Of a stretch of DNA of 11,150 nt, positions 1-7,800 are shown piece after piece. The number at the start of each line of letters is the position of its first letter. Positions within the stretch are counted from its first letter, which is position 1. The position numbers and the translations under genes are program-made. Origin of the DNA: an uncultured Lachnospiraceae bacterium (GTDB lineage: Bacteria > Bacillota > Clostridia > Lachnospirales > Lachnospiraceae); the NCBI GenBank assembly GCA_902782655.1, contig CACZNY010000044.1:1-11150 (forward strand), given 5' to 3'. A model generated the notes under the pieces. It made no database searches. It was not told the DNA's origin and was given only the letters and a program-made list of their open reading frames with translations.

Positions 1-92
1 GCCATGATCCCGTGCAGGATCTCTCCTTCCATTCCCGATACTATCTGCTCGTATATCGGCCGTTTGTCACGGAAATCAATGTTCCATAGCAT
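1..92 (-). CDS. GntR-family transcriptional regulator (N-terminal fragment, cut by window edge)
   Basis: Only the first 30 codons are inside the window; the rest lies to the left. The reading begins MLWNIDFRDKRPIYEQIV and continues with a helix ending EILHGIM. The pattern 'D.. PIYEQIV..(I)...I..G' is the usual start of the winged-helix DNA-binding domain of GntR regulators, especially the short YtrA type, whose members often control a neighbouring ABC transporter. The start at 92 is supported by an AAGGAAAGG ribosome binding site a few bases upstream on the minus strand, and by a strong promoter and a palindrome farther upstream. The gene diverges from the alarmone synthetase gene. Family assignment rests on about 30 residues, so the subfamily and the regulated genes are inference. 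Confidence 0.75.
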   Translation of the reverse strand, partial: MLWNIDFRDKRPIYEQIVSGMEGEILHGIM

Positions 93-115
93 CGCGTATT
101 CCTTTCCTTATAAGC

Positions 116-146
116 CTAACTGTACTATTACTGCTAATACGGTTAG
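116..146. promoter_or_regulatory. 31-bp imperfect palindrome, probable operator
   Basis: The arms begin CTAAC and end GTTAG, with symmetric inner GTA/TAC and TA/TA blocks; 11 of 15 base pairs around the central base 131 are complementary. It overlaps the end of the GntR gene -10 element and covers its predicted transcription start. GntR dimers bind palindromic sites and often repress their own gene, so an autoregulatory operator is the natural reading. The binding protein is inferred from position only. Confidence 0.5.
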
Positions 147-172
147 TATACTACGAAAATACAATATGTCAA
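145..172 (-). promoter_or_regulatory. Sigma-A promoter of the GntR gene
   Basis: On the minus strand a perfect -35 TTGACA (172-167) is followed by a 16-bp spacer and a -10 TATACT (150-145). The predicted start is near 138, inside the palindrome at 116-146, leaving a leader of roughly 45 bases before the ATG at 92. Confidence 0.7.
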
Positions 173-189
173 CAAAAAATGTTTTTTTG

Positions 190-198
190 TGTTAAAAT
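190..198 (+). promoter_or_regulatory. Possible extended -10 promoter of the alarmone synthetase gene
   Basis: TGTTAAAAT fits an extended -10 (TG-N-TAAAAT, hexamer 193-198). No convincing -35 lies 17 bases upstream. The predicted start near 205 would leave only about 15 leader bases before the ATG at 220, just enough for the GGGGGA ribosome binding site at 208-213. Weak without mapping data. Confidence 0.35.
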
Positions 199-219
199 GA
201 GATCATTGGGGGACTGATC

Positions 220-876
220 ATGGATAATATTGGCAATTATGACGACGTTGATTCCTGGAATACCATAATACTTCTTTATAATTCTGCTCTGAAGGAGATA
301 GGGACAAAGCTGGAGATACTAAATGATGAATTTCAGCACGTCCATCAGTATAATCCCATAGAGCACATCAAATCGAGGATAAAGACTCCCGAAAGTATAG
401 TTAAGAAGCTGAAACGCAGGGGGTATGAGGTTTCTGTGAGCAATATGGTCAAGTATGTGAACGATATAGCAGGCGTACGCATTATCTGTTCCTTCACTTC
501 TGATATATACAGGATAGCCGATATGCTTGCAAGGCAGAACGATATCCGTGTGATATCTATCAAGGATTATATCAAGAATCCCAAGGACTCCGGATATAAA
601 AGCTTCCATATGATAGTTTCGGTGCCTATATTCCTTTCTCACGAGACGATGGAAACAAAGGTAGAGATACAGATAAGGACTGTAGCCATGGATTTCTGGG
701 CCTCTTTGGAGCATAAGATCAACTACAAGTATGATGGTACCGTACCGGAGCATATCAAGAGGGAGCTCGGTGAGTGTGCGGAGATGGTATCGGATCTGGA
801 TGCTAAAATGATGAGCCTGAATGAGGAGATAAAGGAAAGCGGGCAGGAAGGTGAGAATCTGGTTCAGGCAGTTTAA
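220..876 (+). CDS. relQ: Small alarmone synthetase, RelA/SpoT synthetase domain only (RelQ/YjbM type)
   Basis: Predicted GTP pyrophosphokinase: it transfers pyrophosphate from ATP to GDP or GTP to make (p)ppGpp, the stringent-response alarmone, in the cytoplasm. The 218-residue protein is a lone RelA/SpoT synthetase domain, without the HD hydrolase, TGS and ACT regions of long Rel enzymes; this length matches B. subtilis YjbM (SasB/RelQ). Visible motifs: basic nucleotide-binding stretch HIKSRIK (49-55) with KKLKR after it; NDIAGVR (81-87) with the expected metal-binding Asp82; SGYKSFH (124-130) with the guanine-stacking Tyr126; VEIQIRT (148-154) with Glu149; and the HKINYKY region (165-171). 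The C-terminal third is helical and charged, as in RelQ, which forms tetramers. The start follows a GGGGGA ribosome binding site. Its stop overlaps the ribosome binding site of the next gene. RelQ versus RelP is chosen by overall resemblance and is less sure than the enzyme class. Confidence 0.9.
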   Translation: MDNIGNYDDVDSWNTIILLYNSALKEIGTKLEILNDEFQHVHQYNPIEHIKSRIKTPESIVKKLKRRGYEVSVSNMVKYVNDIAGVRIICSFTSDIYRIADMLARQNDIRVISIKDYIKNPKDSGYKSFHMIVSVPIFLSHETMETKVEIQIRTVAMDFWASLEHKINYKYDGTVPEHIKRELGECAEMVSDLDAKMMSLNEEIKESGQEGENLVQAV

Positions 877-886
877 GGAAAACCAT

Positions 887-1117
887 ATGCTGAAGGACGT
901 AACGATCCATGATTATGAGAGCGATACACGGACGCATAAGGTCGTGAGATCACTGGAGAGAGCGTGTGCGGAAATGGATCTGCCGGTTCCCGTATGGCTG
1001 GATGTCAATATCCAGGACTTCAAGAGAAATGCGAAGTGCAGATTTTATCAGGACAGCTTCATGGAAGCGGTGGGGTTTGATTATCTTGAAATGCAGATCA
1101 TCGAGGAGGATTTCTGA
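887..1117 (+). CDS. Small protein of unknown function, cotranscribed with the alarmone synthetase
   Basis: A 76-residue acidic, soluble-looking protein beginning MLKDVTIHDYESDTRTHKVV and ending in the acidic tail IIEEDF. It has no signal peptide, membrane segment or motif that I recognise. The middle (VPVWLDVNIQDFKR) and the end (GFDYLEMQIIEED) have the feel of a compact conserved domain, but I cannot name it. The start at 887 is chosen because AAGGAA at 875-880, overlapping the relQ stop codon, sits at good spacing; an in-frame GTG at 851 would overlap relQ and has no clear ribosome binding site. The gap from relQ is 10 bases, so the two are almost surely cotranscribed and probably translationally coupled, which hints at a link to alarmone metabolism. 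That link is inference. Confidence 0.75.
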   Translation: MLKDVTIHDYESDTRTHKVVRSLERACAEMDLPVPVWLDVNIQDFKRNAKCRFYQDSFMEAVGFDYLEMQIIEEDF

Positions 1118-1129
1118 AAAAAGAGGAGC

Positions 1130-1158
1130 GCCCCGGGTCTGTTGCCAGACACCGGGGC
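1130..1158 (+). terminator. Strong hairpin after the relQ unit, possible terminator
   Basis: GCCCCGG plus GTCTG pair with CAGAC and CCGGGGC around a TTGC loop, with one bulged A: a 12-bp stem beginning 12 bases after the stop. On the plus strand it is followed by TATTATG and not by a T-run, so it is not a textbook terminator in that direction. On the minus strand it is followed shortly by TCCTCTTTTTT, but no minus-strand gene leads into it. It is most simply the end of the relQ transcript. Confidence 0.5.
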
Positions 1159-1441
1159 TATTATGAAAAAAATCTGTCCTATCTGCTAACCTTCTCTCTA
1201 ATGATCTATTCTAAGCCTGATGTATGAACAAACAATGAACCCAAGGTTAATATTTGGTTAAAGTGCATATAAATCCACAAAATTCAAACTGAAATTAGTG
1301 CAATATTCACAGCGAAAATGGGTTGCAATCTAATGAAACGGGTTTTAATATACCAAATGTTGTAAAAGACGATTACAAGTGATAGAATACAAAATTAGTG
1401 TTGCGTGATGCCACGGGACTTACGAGGGAGGCATTTATCTT
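1159..1441. other. AT-rich intergenic region with no gene
   Basis: These 283 bases hold no credible reading frame and no RNA gene that I recognise. The right end carries the promoter at 1360-1388 and the ribosome binding site GGGAGG (1426-1431) of the next gene. A second, weaker candidate promoter is TTGCAA (1323-1328), 17 bases, TAATAT (1346-1351). Nothing else stands out. Confidence 0.6.
1360..1388 (+). promoter_or_regulatory. Sigma-A promoter of the tail-anchored protein-murA unit
   Basis: TTGTAA (1360-1365), a 17-base spacer and TAGAAT (1383-1388) match the vegetative consensus well. The predicted start near 1395 gives a leader of about 47 bases containing GGGAGG ten bases before the ATG at 1442. 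Confidence 0.65.
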
Positions 1442-2275
1442 ATGGATAATTTCATGGACAGATTAGTAGACAGGATGGACGGACAGGGACGCGGATATGA
1501 TGACGATATGCCCATGGACGATGGAAGGATGGGAAGATATTCCGCTCCGAGAGGAAGGATGGACTACGGCGAGCCGGAGGATTTTGGCTACAGCAGACCA
1601 CCCAGACAGCCTGCTGCAGCTCCTGTGCCCCCCATGCCCTCTATGCCCTCTATAGGAAGAAAGGATCTGGAGGAGCTGGGAAGGGCAGTCGTTACTGAGC
1701 AGAAGAATCTCTCTGACAGGCAGGCGGGTACGCTTGAGGCTATAGGAAGAGGAATGAATGAAGGCTTCAAGGAGCAGGGGCAGAAGATTGATGCCAGTTC
1801 CGAGAAGGTACTTCAGGCGATACAGGAGCTGAAGACTGATGTAAAGCAGAAGGAACCTCCCAGACCCCAGGCCAGCGAAGGGCCTAAGGAAGAGGGAATA
1901 TCAAAAGCGTTTCTTGCGCAGATGCTGGAGCAGAATGCCAATGACGTAGCTGCGAAGTCTGCCGATGCTATACATAAGGAAGACGTCAAGCTGTATAAGA
2001 ATGTTCAGGCAATAGTTGAAGAGAACGCGAGCCGGGTCACCAAGGCCGTGACTGCCGGAAATGCAAAAACAGCTGAGGATGTGGCTCAGACGCTGGGCTC
2101 ATTGGGGCAGCTTGAGAAGATCAATGATCTTGAGGCTTCGCTGGCTGAGACCAAGGAGGAATTGCTAAACCGTACAGGAGGCCTTAAGGCTAAGGTTACG
2201 GTGGCCATGATACTAAGCATAGTTAATTTTATTGGAGTTGCGGTACTCGTTGCGATAGCATTCGGGTTTTTATAA
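1442..2275 (+). CDS. Tail-anchored coiled-coil membrane protein of unknown function
   Basis: I do not recognise this 277-residue protein. Residues 1-12 (MDNFMDRLVDRM) could form a short amphipathic helix. Residues 13-70 are low complexity, rich in Gly, Asp, Arg, Met, Tyr and Pro, ending in a PPMPSMPS stretch, and are probably disordered. Two helical, Gln/Glu/Lys-rich segments (about 72-137 and 152-245), split by a Pro-rich hinge at 139-148, look like coiled coil. Residues 252-277 form one hydrophobic segment that ends the protein, with Lys249 and Lys251 just before it, so the bulk should face the cytoplasm and the C-terminus should be the anchor. There is no signal peptide and no enzyme motif. 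It lies 3 bases before murA under the same promoter, which suggests a part in cell-envelope growth or division; that is inference from position. Confidence 0.8.
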   Translation: MDNFMDRLVDRMDGQGRGYDDDMPMDDGRMGRYSAPRGRMDYGEPEDFGYSRPPRQPAAAPVPPMPSMPSIGRKDLEELGRAVVTEQKNLSDRQAGTLEAIGRGMNEGFKEQGQKIDASSEKVLQAIQELKTDVKQKEPPRPQASEGPKEEGISKAFLAQMLEQNANDVAAKSADAIHKEDVKLYKNVQAIVEENASRVTKAVTAGNAKTAEDVAQTLGSLGQLEKINDLEASLAETKEELLNRTGGLKAKVTVAMILSIVNFIGVAVLVAIAFGFL

Positions 2276-2278
2276 AAT

Positions 2279-3592
2279 ATGAGTTCTAAACCGGATAAGG
2301 ATCATTATATAATAAACGGCGGCCACCCGTTGAGGGGGGAGGTCGTTATCGGGGGAGCCAAAAATGCTGCCCTTGCCATCATAGCCGCGTCGATCATGAC
2401 GGATGAGACAGTTACTATCGAGAATATTCCCGATGTAAGAGACACTAATGTCATGATGGAGGCGCTGGAGGGCATAGGAGTCAAAATCAAAAGGCTCGAT
2501 CGGCATACCATACAGGTAAACGGATCCCAGGTGGAAAATGTAAATATCGATACTGAGAATATCAGAAAGATCAGGGCTTCTTATTACCTTATCGGTGCCC
2601 TTTTGGGAAAGTACCGTCATGCTGAGGTGCCGCTGCCCGGAGGCTGCGATATAGGAAGCCGTCCCATAGACCAGCACGTGAAAGGCTTTCGGGCGCTTGG
2701 GGCCACGGTAAATATCAAGGGTGGTGTCGTTAAAGCGCATGCGGACAGGCTTTCGGCTGCACATATCTATATGGACGTGGTGACAGTCGGGGCGACCATA
2801 AATATAATGCTCTCTGCTGTTATGGCTGAGGGCAAGACCATAATAGAGAATGCGGCAAAGGAACCGCATGTCGTTGATGTGGCGAACTTCCTTAACAGTA
2901 TGGGCGCAAATATAAAGGGTGCAGGTACTGACGTCATACGTATCAGGGGCGTGGAGAAGCTGCATTCATGCGTATACAGCGTTATCCCTGATCAGATCGA
3001 AGCGGGAACCTTCATGTATGCGGCGGCTATTACCGGTGGGGATATAATGATTAGGAATGTTATTCCCAAGCATCTGGAATCCATATCAGCGAAGCTTGAG
3101 GAAATAGGGTGCAATATAGAAGAATTTGATGATGCGGTGAGAGTGATGGCAGCCGATAAGCTGCAGCCAACGCATATAAAGACACTTCCATACCCCGGAT
3201 ATCCTACGGATATGCAGCCTCAGGCAGGAGTTGCCCTGGCGCTTGCGGCAGGGGTGAGCACTATAACTGAGAGTATATTTGAAAACAGATTTAAGTATGT
3301 GGATGAGCTTATTAGGATGGGAGCAAATATCCGCGTTGAGGGAAATACTGCGATCATTGATGGCGTAGATGGATTTACCGGTGCACATCTTGTGGTTCCG
3401 GATCTGAGAGCCGGAGCTGCTCTTGTACTTGCTGCCCTCGCTGCAGATGGTACAACGATCGTTGATAATATCCGCCTTATTGAGAGAGGATATGAGGATT
3501 TTGACCGTAAGATAAGGGATCTGGGAGGAGATGTGATCAAAACCGATGATGTGAAGCAGGAGATAAAAAGGTCAAAGTTTAAGGTGGTATAA
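2279..3592 (+). CDS. murA: UDP-N-acetylglucosamine 1-carboxyvinyltransferase (MurA)
   Basis: Catalyses the first committed step of peptidoglycan synthesis: transfer of enolpyruvyl from phosphoenolpyruvate to UDP-GlcNAc in the cytoplasm. The 437 residues are near the usual 420 or so, with a short N-terminal extension before YIINGG. Hallmarks: GGAKNAAL with Lys28 and Asn29; the catalytic-loop Cys123 in PGGCDIGSRPID, the residue attacked by fosfomycin; the general-base Asp311 in YPTDMQPQ; and Arg377 in DLRAGAAL. Many Firmicutes carry two MurA paralogues and I cannot tell which this is. The ATG is 3 bases after the upstream stop and has no recognisable Shine-Dalgarno sequence; no other in-frame start fits, so translation probably depends on ribosomes finishing the upstream gene. 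It ends in tandem stops (TAATAA). Confidence 0.96.
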   Translation: MSSKPDKDHYIINGGHPLRGEVVIGGAKNAALAIIAASIMTDETVTIENIPDVRDTNVMMEALEGIGVKIKRLDRHTIQVNGSQVENVNIDTENIRKIRASYYLIGALLGKYRHAEVPLPGGCDIGSRPIDQHVKGFRALGATVNIKGGVVKAHADRLSAAHIYMDVVTVGATINIMLSAVMAEGKTIIENAAKEPHVVDVANFLNSMGANIKGAGTDVIRIRGVEKLHSCVYSVIPDQIEAGTFMYAAAITGGDIMIRNVIPKHLESISAKLEEIGCNIEEFDDAVRVMAADKLQPTHIKTLPYPGYPTDMQPQAGVALALAAGVSTITESIFENRFKYVDELIRMGANIRVEGNTAIIDGVDGFTGAHLVVPDLRAGAALVLAALAADGTTIVDNIRLIERGYEDFDRKIRDLGGDVIKTDDVKQEIKRSKFKVV

Positions 3593-3628
3593 TAAGCTGT
3601 AATATTGCAAATCCTGATGGGGTGAAGG

Positions 3629-3652
3629 CTGCGCAGATGCGCGGTTTTTTTT
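3629..3652 (+). terminator. Rho-independent terminator of murA
   Basis: CTGCGC pairs with GCGCGG (one G-T pair) around an AGAT loop and is followed directly by eight T (3645-3652), 37 bases after the murA stop. Confidence 0.85.
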
Positions 3653-3659
3653 GTAAATG

Positions 3660-3680
3660 CCAGAAGTCTTTTCGTTCTGG
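3660..3680 (-). terminator. Small hairpin between convergent genes, weak terminator candidate for the HD-GYP gene
   Basis: CCAGAA and TTCTGG form a 6-bp stem with a 9-base loop, 15 bases past the HD-GYP stop codon. On the minus strand it is followed by CATTTAC, so only a poor T-run is present. No better terminator for the HD-GYP gene is visible. Confidence 0.3.
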
Positions 3681-3694
3681 TGTTTGCTACAGAT

Positions 3695-4783
3695 TCACAG
3701 TATGGCTTCTACGTAGAGACCGTGCTCGTGTGAGAGATCGATATAATGGCTTCCGCAATGAACCATAGGGTGGGAAAGATCCAATTTGTTTATCAGTACT
3801 ATATCGCCTTCGAGTCCATTGGAGAGCAGAACCCTGTTATTTACATAACTGTCGACTATATACTCCAAAAAAGTCAGGATGTATTTTGAATCGTATTTTT
3901 GCAGACCTTCGCTTTCGAATATCTCGATGACCTTAAAGGGACATAGCGGACCTCTGTAGACTCTGGCAGATGTCATGGCATCGTAGACGTCGGCGATCGA
4001 CACGATCTTAGCAAAATCATCTATGCGTTCGGAGGTGAGCCCCAGAGGGTAGCCCGATCCATCACAGCGTTCATGATGCATAAGAGCGGCATTCTTGATG
4101 TGCTCGTCCATATCAAAGTCCTTTAAGATATTATAGCCTTCGACCGTGTGTGTTTTGATCACCTGATATTCGCTGTCGGTAAGCCTGGCAGGTTTGCCGA
4201 GGATCTGCTCCGGTATCTTCAGCTTGCCGACATCATGAAGCAGTCCGGCGACAGTAAGGGTATCCACATCCCTGTCAGGCATGTTGAGCCATTGTCCGAA
4301 AACATGACAGATCAGAGCCACATTCATGCAGTGAGCAAAGGTGGGATCATCATACATGCGCATATTATGCAGCATATCAAAGATTTTGAGTCCGGAAGGA
4401 GTTCTTCTCAGAATATTGTTCGTATCCATAAGAAGACTGTCCGTATCTACCTTGCTGCCCTTTGAGGTTGTGAGGAGAGTATTGACCTGTCCTTTGAACT
4501 CATCGATCGATTTCTCGAAGTTCTGCTTGAATTCCTTATATTCCGGAGAAGCTTTTATCCTTTGACTGTAGGTCATCTCGTCCTGAGGGAGATCCTCGGG
4601 AGAAGAAGCGGCGGCAGAGTCCTCGCGCACCCTTACCGAGATGATGGAATAGAATTCAAGCTTGGTTATGGATTTGTCCGTAAGCTCAGTATCTTTAAGC
4701 AGAACCAACTGATTGTTATAGGTGTATACATCTTCTGCTACGACCATGCCCGGTATTAAATTTTGAGTAAGGATCCTAGGCAT
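3695..4783 (-). CDS. HD-GYP domain protein, probable cyclic-di-GMP phosphodiesterase
   Basis: The 362-residue protein has an N-terminal segment (LIPGMVVAEDVYT at 9-21, then a small beta-rich domain to about 53) like that seen in front of many HD-GYP domains, an acidic linker with helix (about 54-110), and an HD-GYP domain (about 130-310). Metal-ligand motifs are intact: His151 in HCMNV, LLHDVGK with His183 and Asp184, His211 in KTHTVEGY, HHERCDGSGYP (236-246), and Asp265 in IADVYDAMTS. This predicts hydrolysis of cyclic-di-GMP, ending its signal for motility, surface attachment or similar traits. No receiver, PAS or membrane segment is present, so the enzyme is cytosolic and its input signal is unknown. 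The C-terminal 60 or so residues form a small domain (LLSNGLEGDIVLI) often found after HD-GYP. ATG at 4783 has AGGAG ten bases upstream. It diverges from dnaE and shares its promoter region. Confidence 0.9.
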   Translation of the reverse strand: MPRILTQNLIPGMVVAEDVYTYNNQLVLLKDTELTDKSITKLEFYSIISVRVREDSAAASSPEDLPQDEMTYSQRIKASPEYKEFKQNFEKSIDEFKGQVNTLLTTSKGSKVDTDSLLMDTNNILRRTPSGLKIFDMLHNMRMYDDPTFAHCMNVALICHVFGQWLNMPDRDVDTLTVAGLLHDVGKLKIPEQILGKPARLTDSEYQVIKTHTVEGYNILKDFDMDEHIKNAALMHHERCDGSGYPLGLTSERIDDFAKIVSIADVYDAMTSARVYRGPLCPFKVIEIFESEGLQKYDSKYILTFLEYIVDSYVNNRVLLSNGLEGDIVLINKLDLSHPMVHCGSHYIDLSHEHGLYVEAIL

Positions 4784-4822
4784 TGATCAGATACTCCTGT
4801 CAGCAAAAAAGGTTATTGTAGT

Positions 4823-4851
4823 AGTATAAAAAGCTTTTGGGGTGATGTCAA
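4823..4851 (-). promoter_or_regulatory. Sigma-A promoter of the HD-GYP gene
   Basis: On the minus strand TTGACA (4851-4846), a 17-base spacer and TATACT (4828-4823): a near-perfect vegetative promoter. The predicted start near 4816 gives a leader of about 33 bases with AGGAG at 4798-4794. The -35 lies inside the spacer of the oppositely oriented dnaE promoter. Confidence 0.75.
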
Positions 4852-4865
4852 ACATTTGGTATAAT
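4837..4865 (+). promoter_or_regulatory. Extended -10 promoter of dnaE, predicting a leaderless transcript
   Basis: TGGTATAAT (4857-4865) is a perfect extended -10, with TTGGGG (4837-4842) at the -35 position and a 17-base spacer. The expected start falls at about 4871-4873, which is the A of the dnaE ATG at 4872 or within a base or two of it. There is no Shine-Dalgarno sequence immediately before this ATG. Confidence 0.6.
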
Positions 4866-4871
4866 GATGAT

Positions 4872-7800
4872 ATGTCATTTGTTCATCTTCATACCCATAC
4901 AGAATACAGCCTTCTTGATGGGTCAAATAAAATAAAAGAGTATGTCTCAAGGATAAAAGAACTTGGGATGAATGCAGCTGCCATCACGGATCACGGTGTG
5001 ATGTACGGTGTCATAGATTTTTATAAGGAATGCCTGGAGCAGGGGATAAAGCCTGTCATAGGATGCGAGGTCTATGTAGCCAACGGTTCCCGCTTCGACC
5101 GGGAGATATCACGAGGCGAGGACAGATTTTATCATCTGATCCTGCTTGCCGAGAATAATACAGGATATCAGAACCTGATGAAGATAGTCTCCATAGGGTT
5201 TACGGAAGGCTTTTACTATAAGCCCCGTGTGGACAAGGAAACCCTACGGACCTTTCATGAGGGGCTTATCTGCTCTTCGGCCTGCCTTGCGGGAGAGATA
5301 GCAAGGGCTCTTGATAACAGGTTTTTTGATCAGGCCGAGAAGGCAGCGCTTGAATACCTTGAAATCTTCGGCAGGGGAAACTTCTTTCTGGAGCTGCAGG
5401 ATCATCTTGATGGGGAGCAGACCCTTGTGAATCAGGGACTGATACAGCTTTCCAGGAAACTGGACATCCCGCTTATTGCGACTAATGACTGTCATTATAC
5501 ATACCCCGAAGATGCAAAACCTCATGACCTTCTTCTGTGTATACAGACCGGGAAAAAGCTGTCGGATGAAGACCGTATGCGCTATCCCGGAGGACAATAC
5601 TATGTAAAGAGTGAGGAGGAGATGAGGGATTTGTTTGCCTTTATCCCCGAGGCTCTTGATAATACACAGAAGATAGCTGACAGATGCAATGTCGAGATTG
5701 AATTTCACAGAACGAAGCTTCCGCACTTTGATATTCCGGAAACCTTTTCGTCTTCGTGGGACTATCTCTGCTATCTTGCCTATGAGGGCTTAAGGGATAA
5801 ATATCCTGATGATGATGGCAGGATAAAGGAACGTCTGGACTTTGAGCTTTCCGTCATACGCAGGATGGGCTACGTGGATTATTTTCTCATTGTGTGGGAT
5901 TATATAAATTATGCGAAGACGCATGATATTCCTGTGGGGCCGGGGCGCGGTTCTGCGGCCGGCGCGATCCTTTCTTACTGTCTTGACATTACAACTCTGG
6001 AGCCGACAAGGTATGCCCTTCTCTTTGAGAGGTTCCTTAACCCGGAGCGTGTTTCCATGCCTGATATCGACGTGGATTTTGCTCCTGAAGGGCGGCAGCA
6101 GGTGATAGATTACGTCGTAGGAAAGTACGGACGTTCCAAATGCGTACAGATTGTAACCTTCGGAACGCTTCAGGCAAGGGGGGTCCTGCGTGATGTGTGC
6201 AGAGTTATGGATCTTCCGTATGCCAGGGGAGATCAGCTTGCCCGTCTGGTTCCCGCCGAGCTGGGGATGACCCTTGCCAAAGCGATGGAGCAGAATAGTG
6301 AATTCAGGGAACTGTATGAAAGTGATGAGGAGGTTAAGAATATAGTTGACATGAGCCTGAGGCTTGAAGGCCTGCCAAGGCACACCTCCATTCATGCGGC
6401 AGGCATACTTATCACGCCTGAGGATGCAGACAGATATGTCCCGCTGTCAAAGCAGAGCGGTGGAGAGATCACAACCCAGTATACAATGGTCACCCTGGAG
6501 GAACTGGGGCTTTTGAAGATGGATTTTTTGGGGCTGCGCACCCTGACTGTAATAAAGGATGCCGCAGAAGCTGCTATGCAGCGCAATCCGGGGCTGAGTA
6601 TAGATATCGACACGATAGACCTGAATGATATCAATGTACTGGATTATATAAGCACGGGTCAGACCGATGGGATCTTCCAGATAGAGTCGGGGGGGATGAA
6701 GGCCTTTATGAAAAGGCTTAAGCCAAGGTCTCTTGAGGACATCATAGCCGGTATAGCTCTATACCGCCCCGGCCCCATGGATTTTATTCCCAGATACATA
6801 AAAGGCAAGAATGATCCGAATAGCATAGGATATGAGACGGAGGAGCTTGTCCCCATACTCGAGGCAACCTATGGCTGTATCGTTTATCAGGAGCAGGTGA
6901 TGCAGATATTCCAGTCGCTTGCAGGCTACTCCCTTGGGCAGGCTGATAATATCAGACGCGCCATGAGTAAAAAGAAGCAGTATGTAATAGATGAGAACCG
7001 GCACAGCTTCATATATGGAGATCCGGATCAGAATATACAGGGATGCGTGCAAAGAGGCATTTCAGAGTCTGCGGCCGACAGGATATATGATTCCATGAAT
7101 GATTTTGCCAAATATGCGTTCAATAAAAGCCACTCTGCAAGCTATGCCGTGGTCACTATGCAGACTGCGTGGCTGAAGTATTATTATCCCGTGGAATTTA
7201 TGGCGGCAACGCTGACAAGCTATCTGGACAACTCTGTAAAAGTTGCTGAGTATATCCTGGTATGCAGGGAAATGAAGATCGGGATACTCCCTCCTGATAT
7301 AAATGAGGGTTACAGTGTGTTTACCGCCTCCGGAGAAAGGAACATCCGGTATGGGATGTCTGCGGTAAAAGGCCTGGGACGACCAGTTATAAATGCCATA
7401 GTTGAGGAGAGGGAGAAAAATGGCAGATACAGGGATATAAAGGACTTCATCGATCGGATATGCGGCAGAGAAGTAAATAAGAGAGCTGTTGAAAATCTGA
7501 TAAAGGCCGGCGCCATGGATACGCTTCCGGGTAACCGTAAACAGAAACTGATGGTATATAATACGCTGATGGACAGCGCTGCTTCCGAGAGGAAGAACAG
7601 TATTGCCGGACAGATGACCCTTTTTGATCTGATGGGCGACGGGGATGCAGCAGCTGTGACCGTCTTTTCTCTTCCGGAAGTCGGGGATCTCCCGGAGGAG
7701 ATCAGACTGGCCTATGAAAAAGAAGTACTGGGCGTTTATATATCGGGACATCCGCTTCAGGCATATGAAAATCTGTGGAAGAAGAATATCACGAAAAGGA

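Noticed and set aside
4..195. 63-residue plus-strand reading frame at the left edge
   Set aside because: It lies antisense to the GntR start and runs across its promoter and palindrome; it has no ribosome binding site and no protein-like composition.
851..886. Earlier GTG start for the small protein after relQ
   Set aside because: It overlaps the relQ end and lacks a clear ribosome binding site, while ATG 887 has AAGGAA at proper spacing.
1130..1158. Minus-strand terminator reading of the hairpin after relQ
   Set aside because: Although a T-run follows on the minus strand, no minus-strand gene or promoter leads into it, so I list it as the end of the relQ unit with reservations.
1159..1441. 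Small RNA or riboswitch in the gap before the tail-anchored protein gene
   Set aside because: No conserved riboswitch core, no strong hairpin and no terminator structure is visible; only promoter elements.
2270..2965. 231-residue minus-strand frame opposite murA
   Set aside because: It is a shadow of murA: composition rich in His, Tyr and Arg with no motif, and murA is certain.
4842..4871. Upstream GTG (4842) or ATG (4845) start for dnaE
   Set aside because: The extra residues are not part of the family, the bases form the promoter -35 to -10 region, and the GGGG run is too close to serve as a ribosome binding site.
7062..7751. 229-residue minus-strand frame opposite dnaE (also 5790-6395 and 5244-5726)
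   Set aside because: These are long because of codon bias in dnaE; the translations look random and have no start context.
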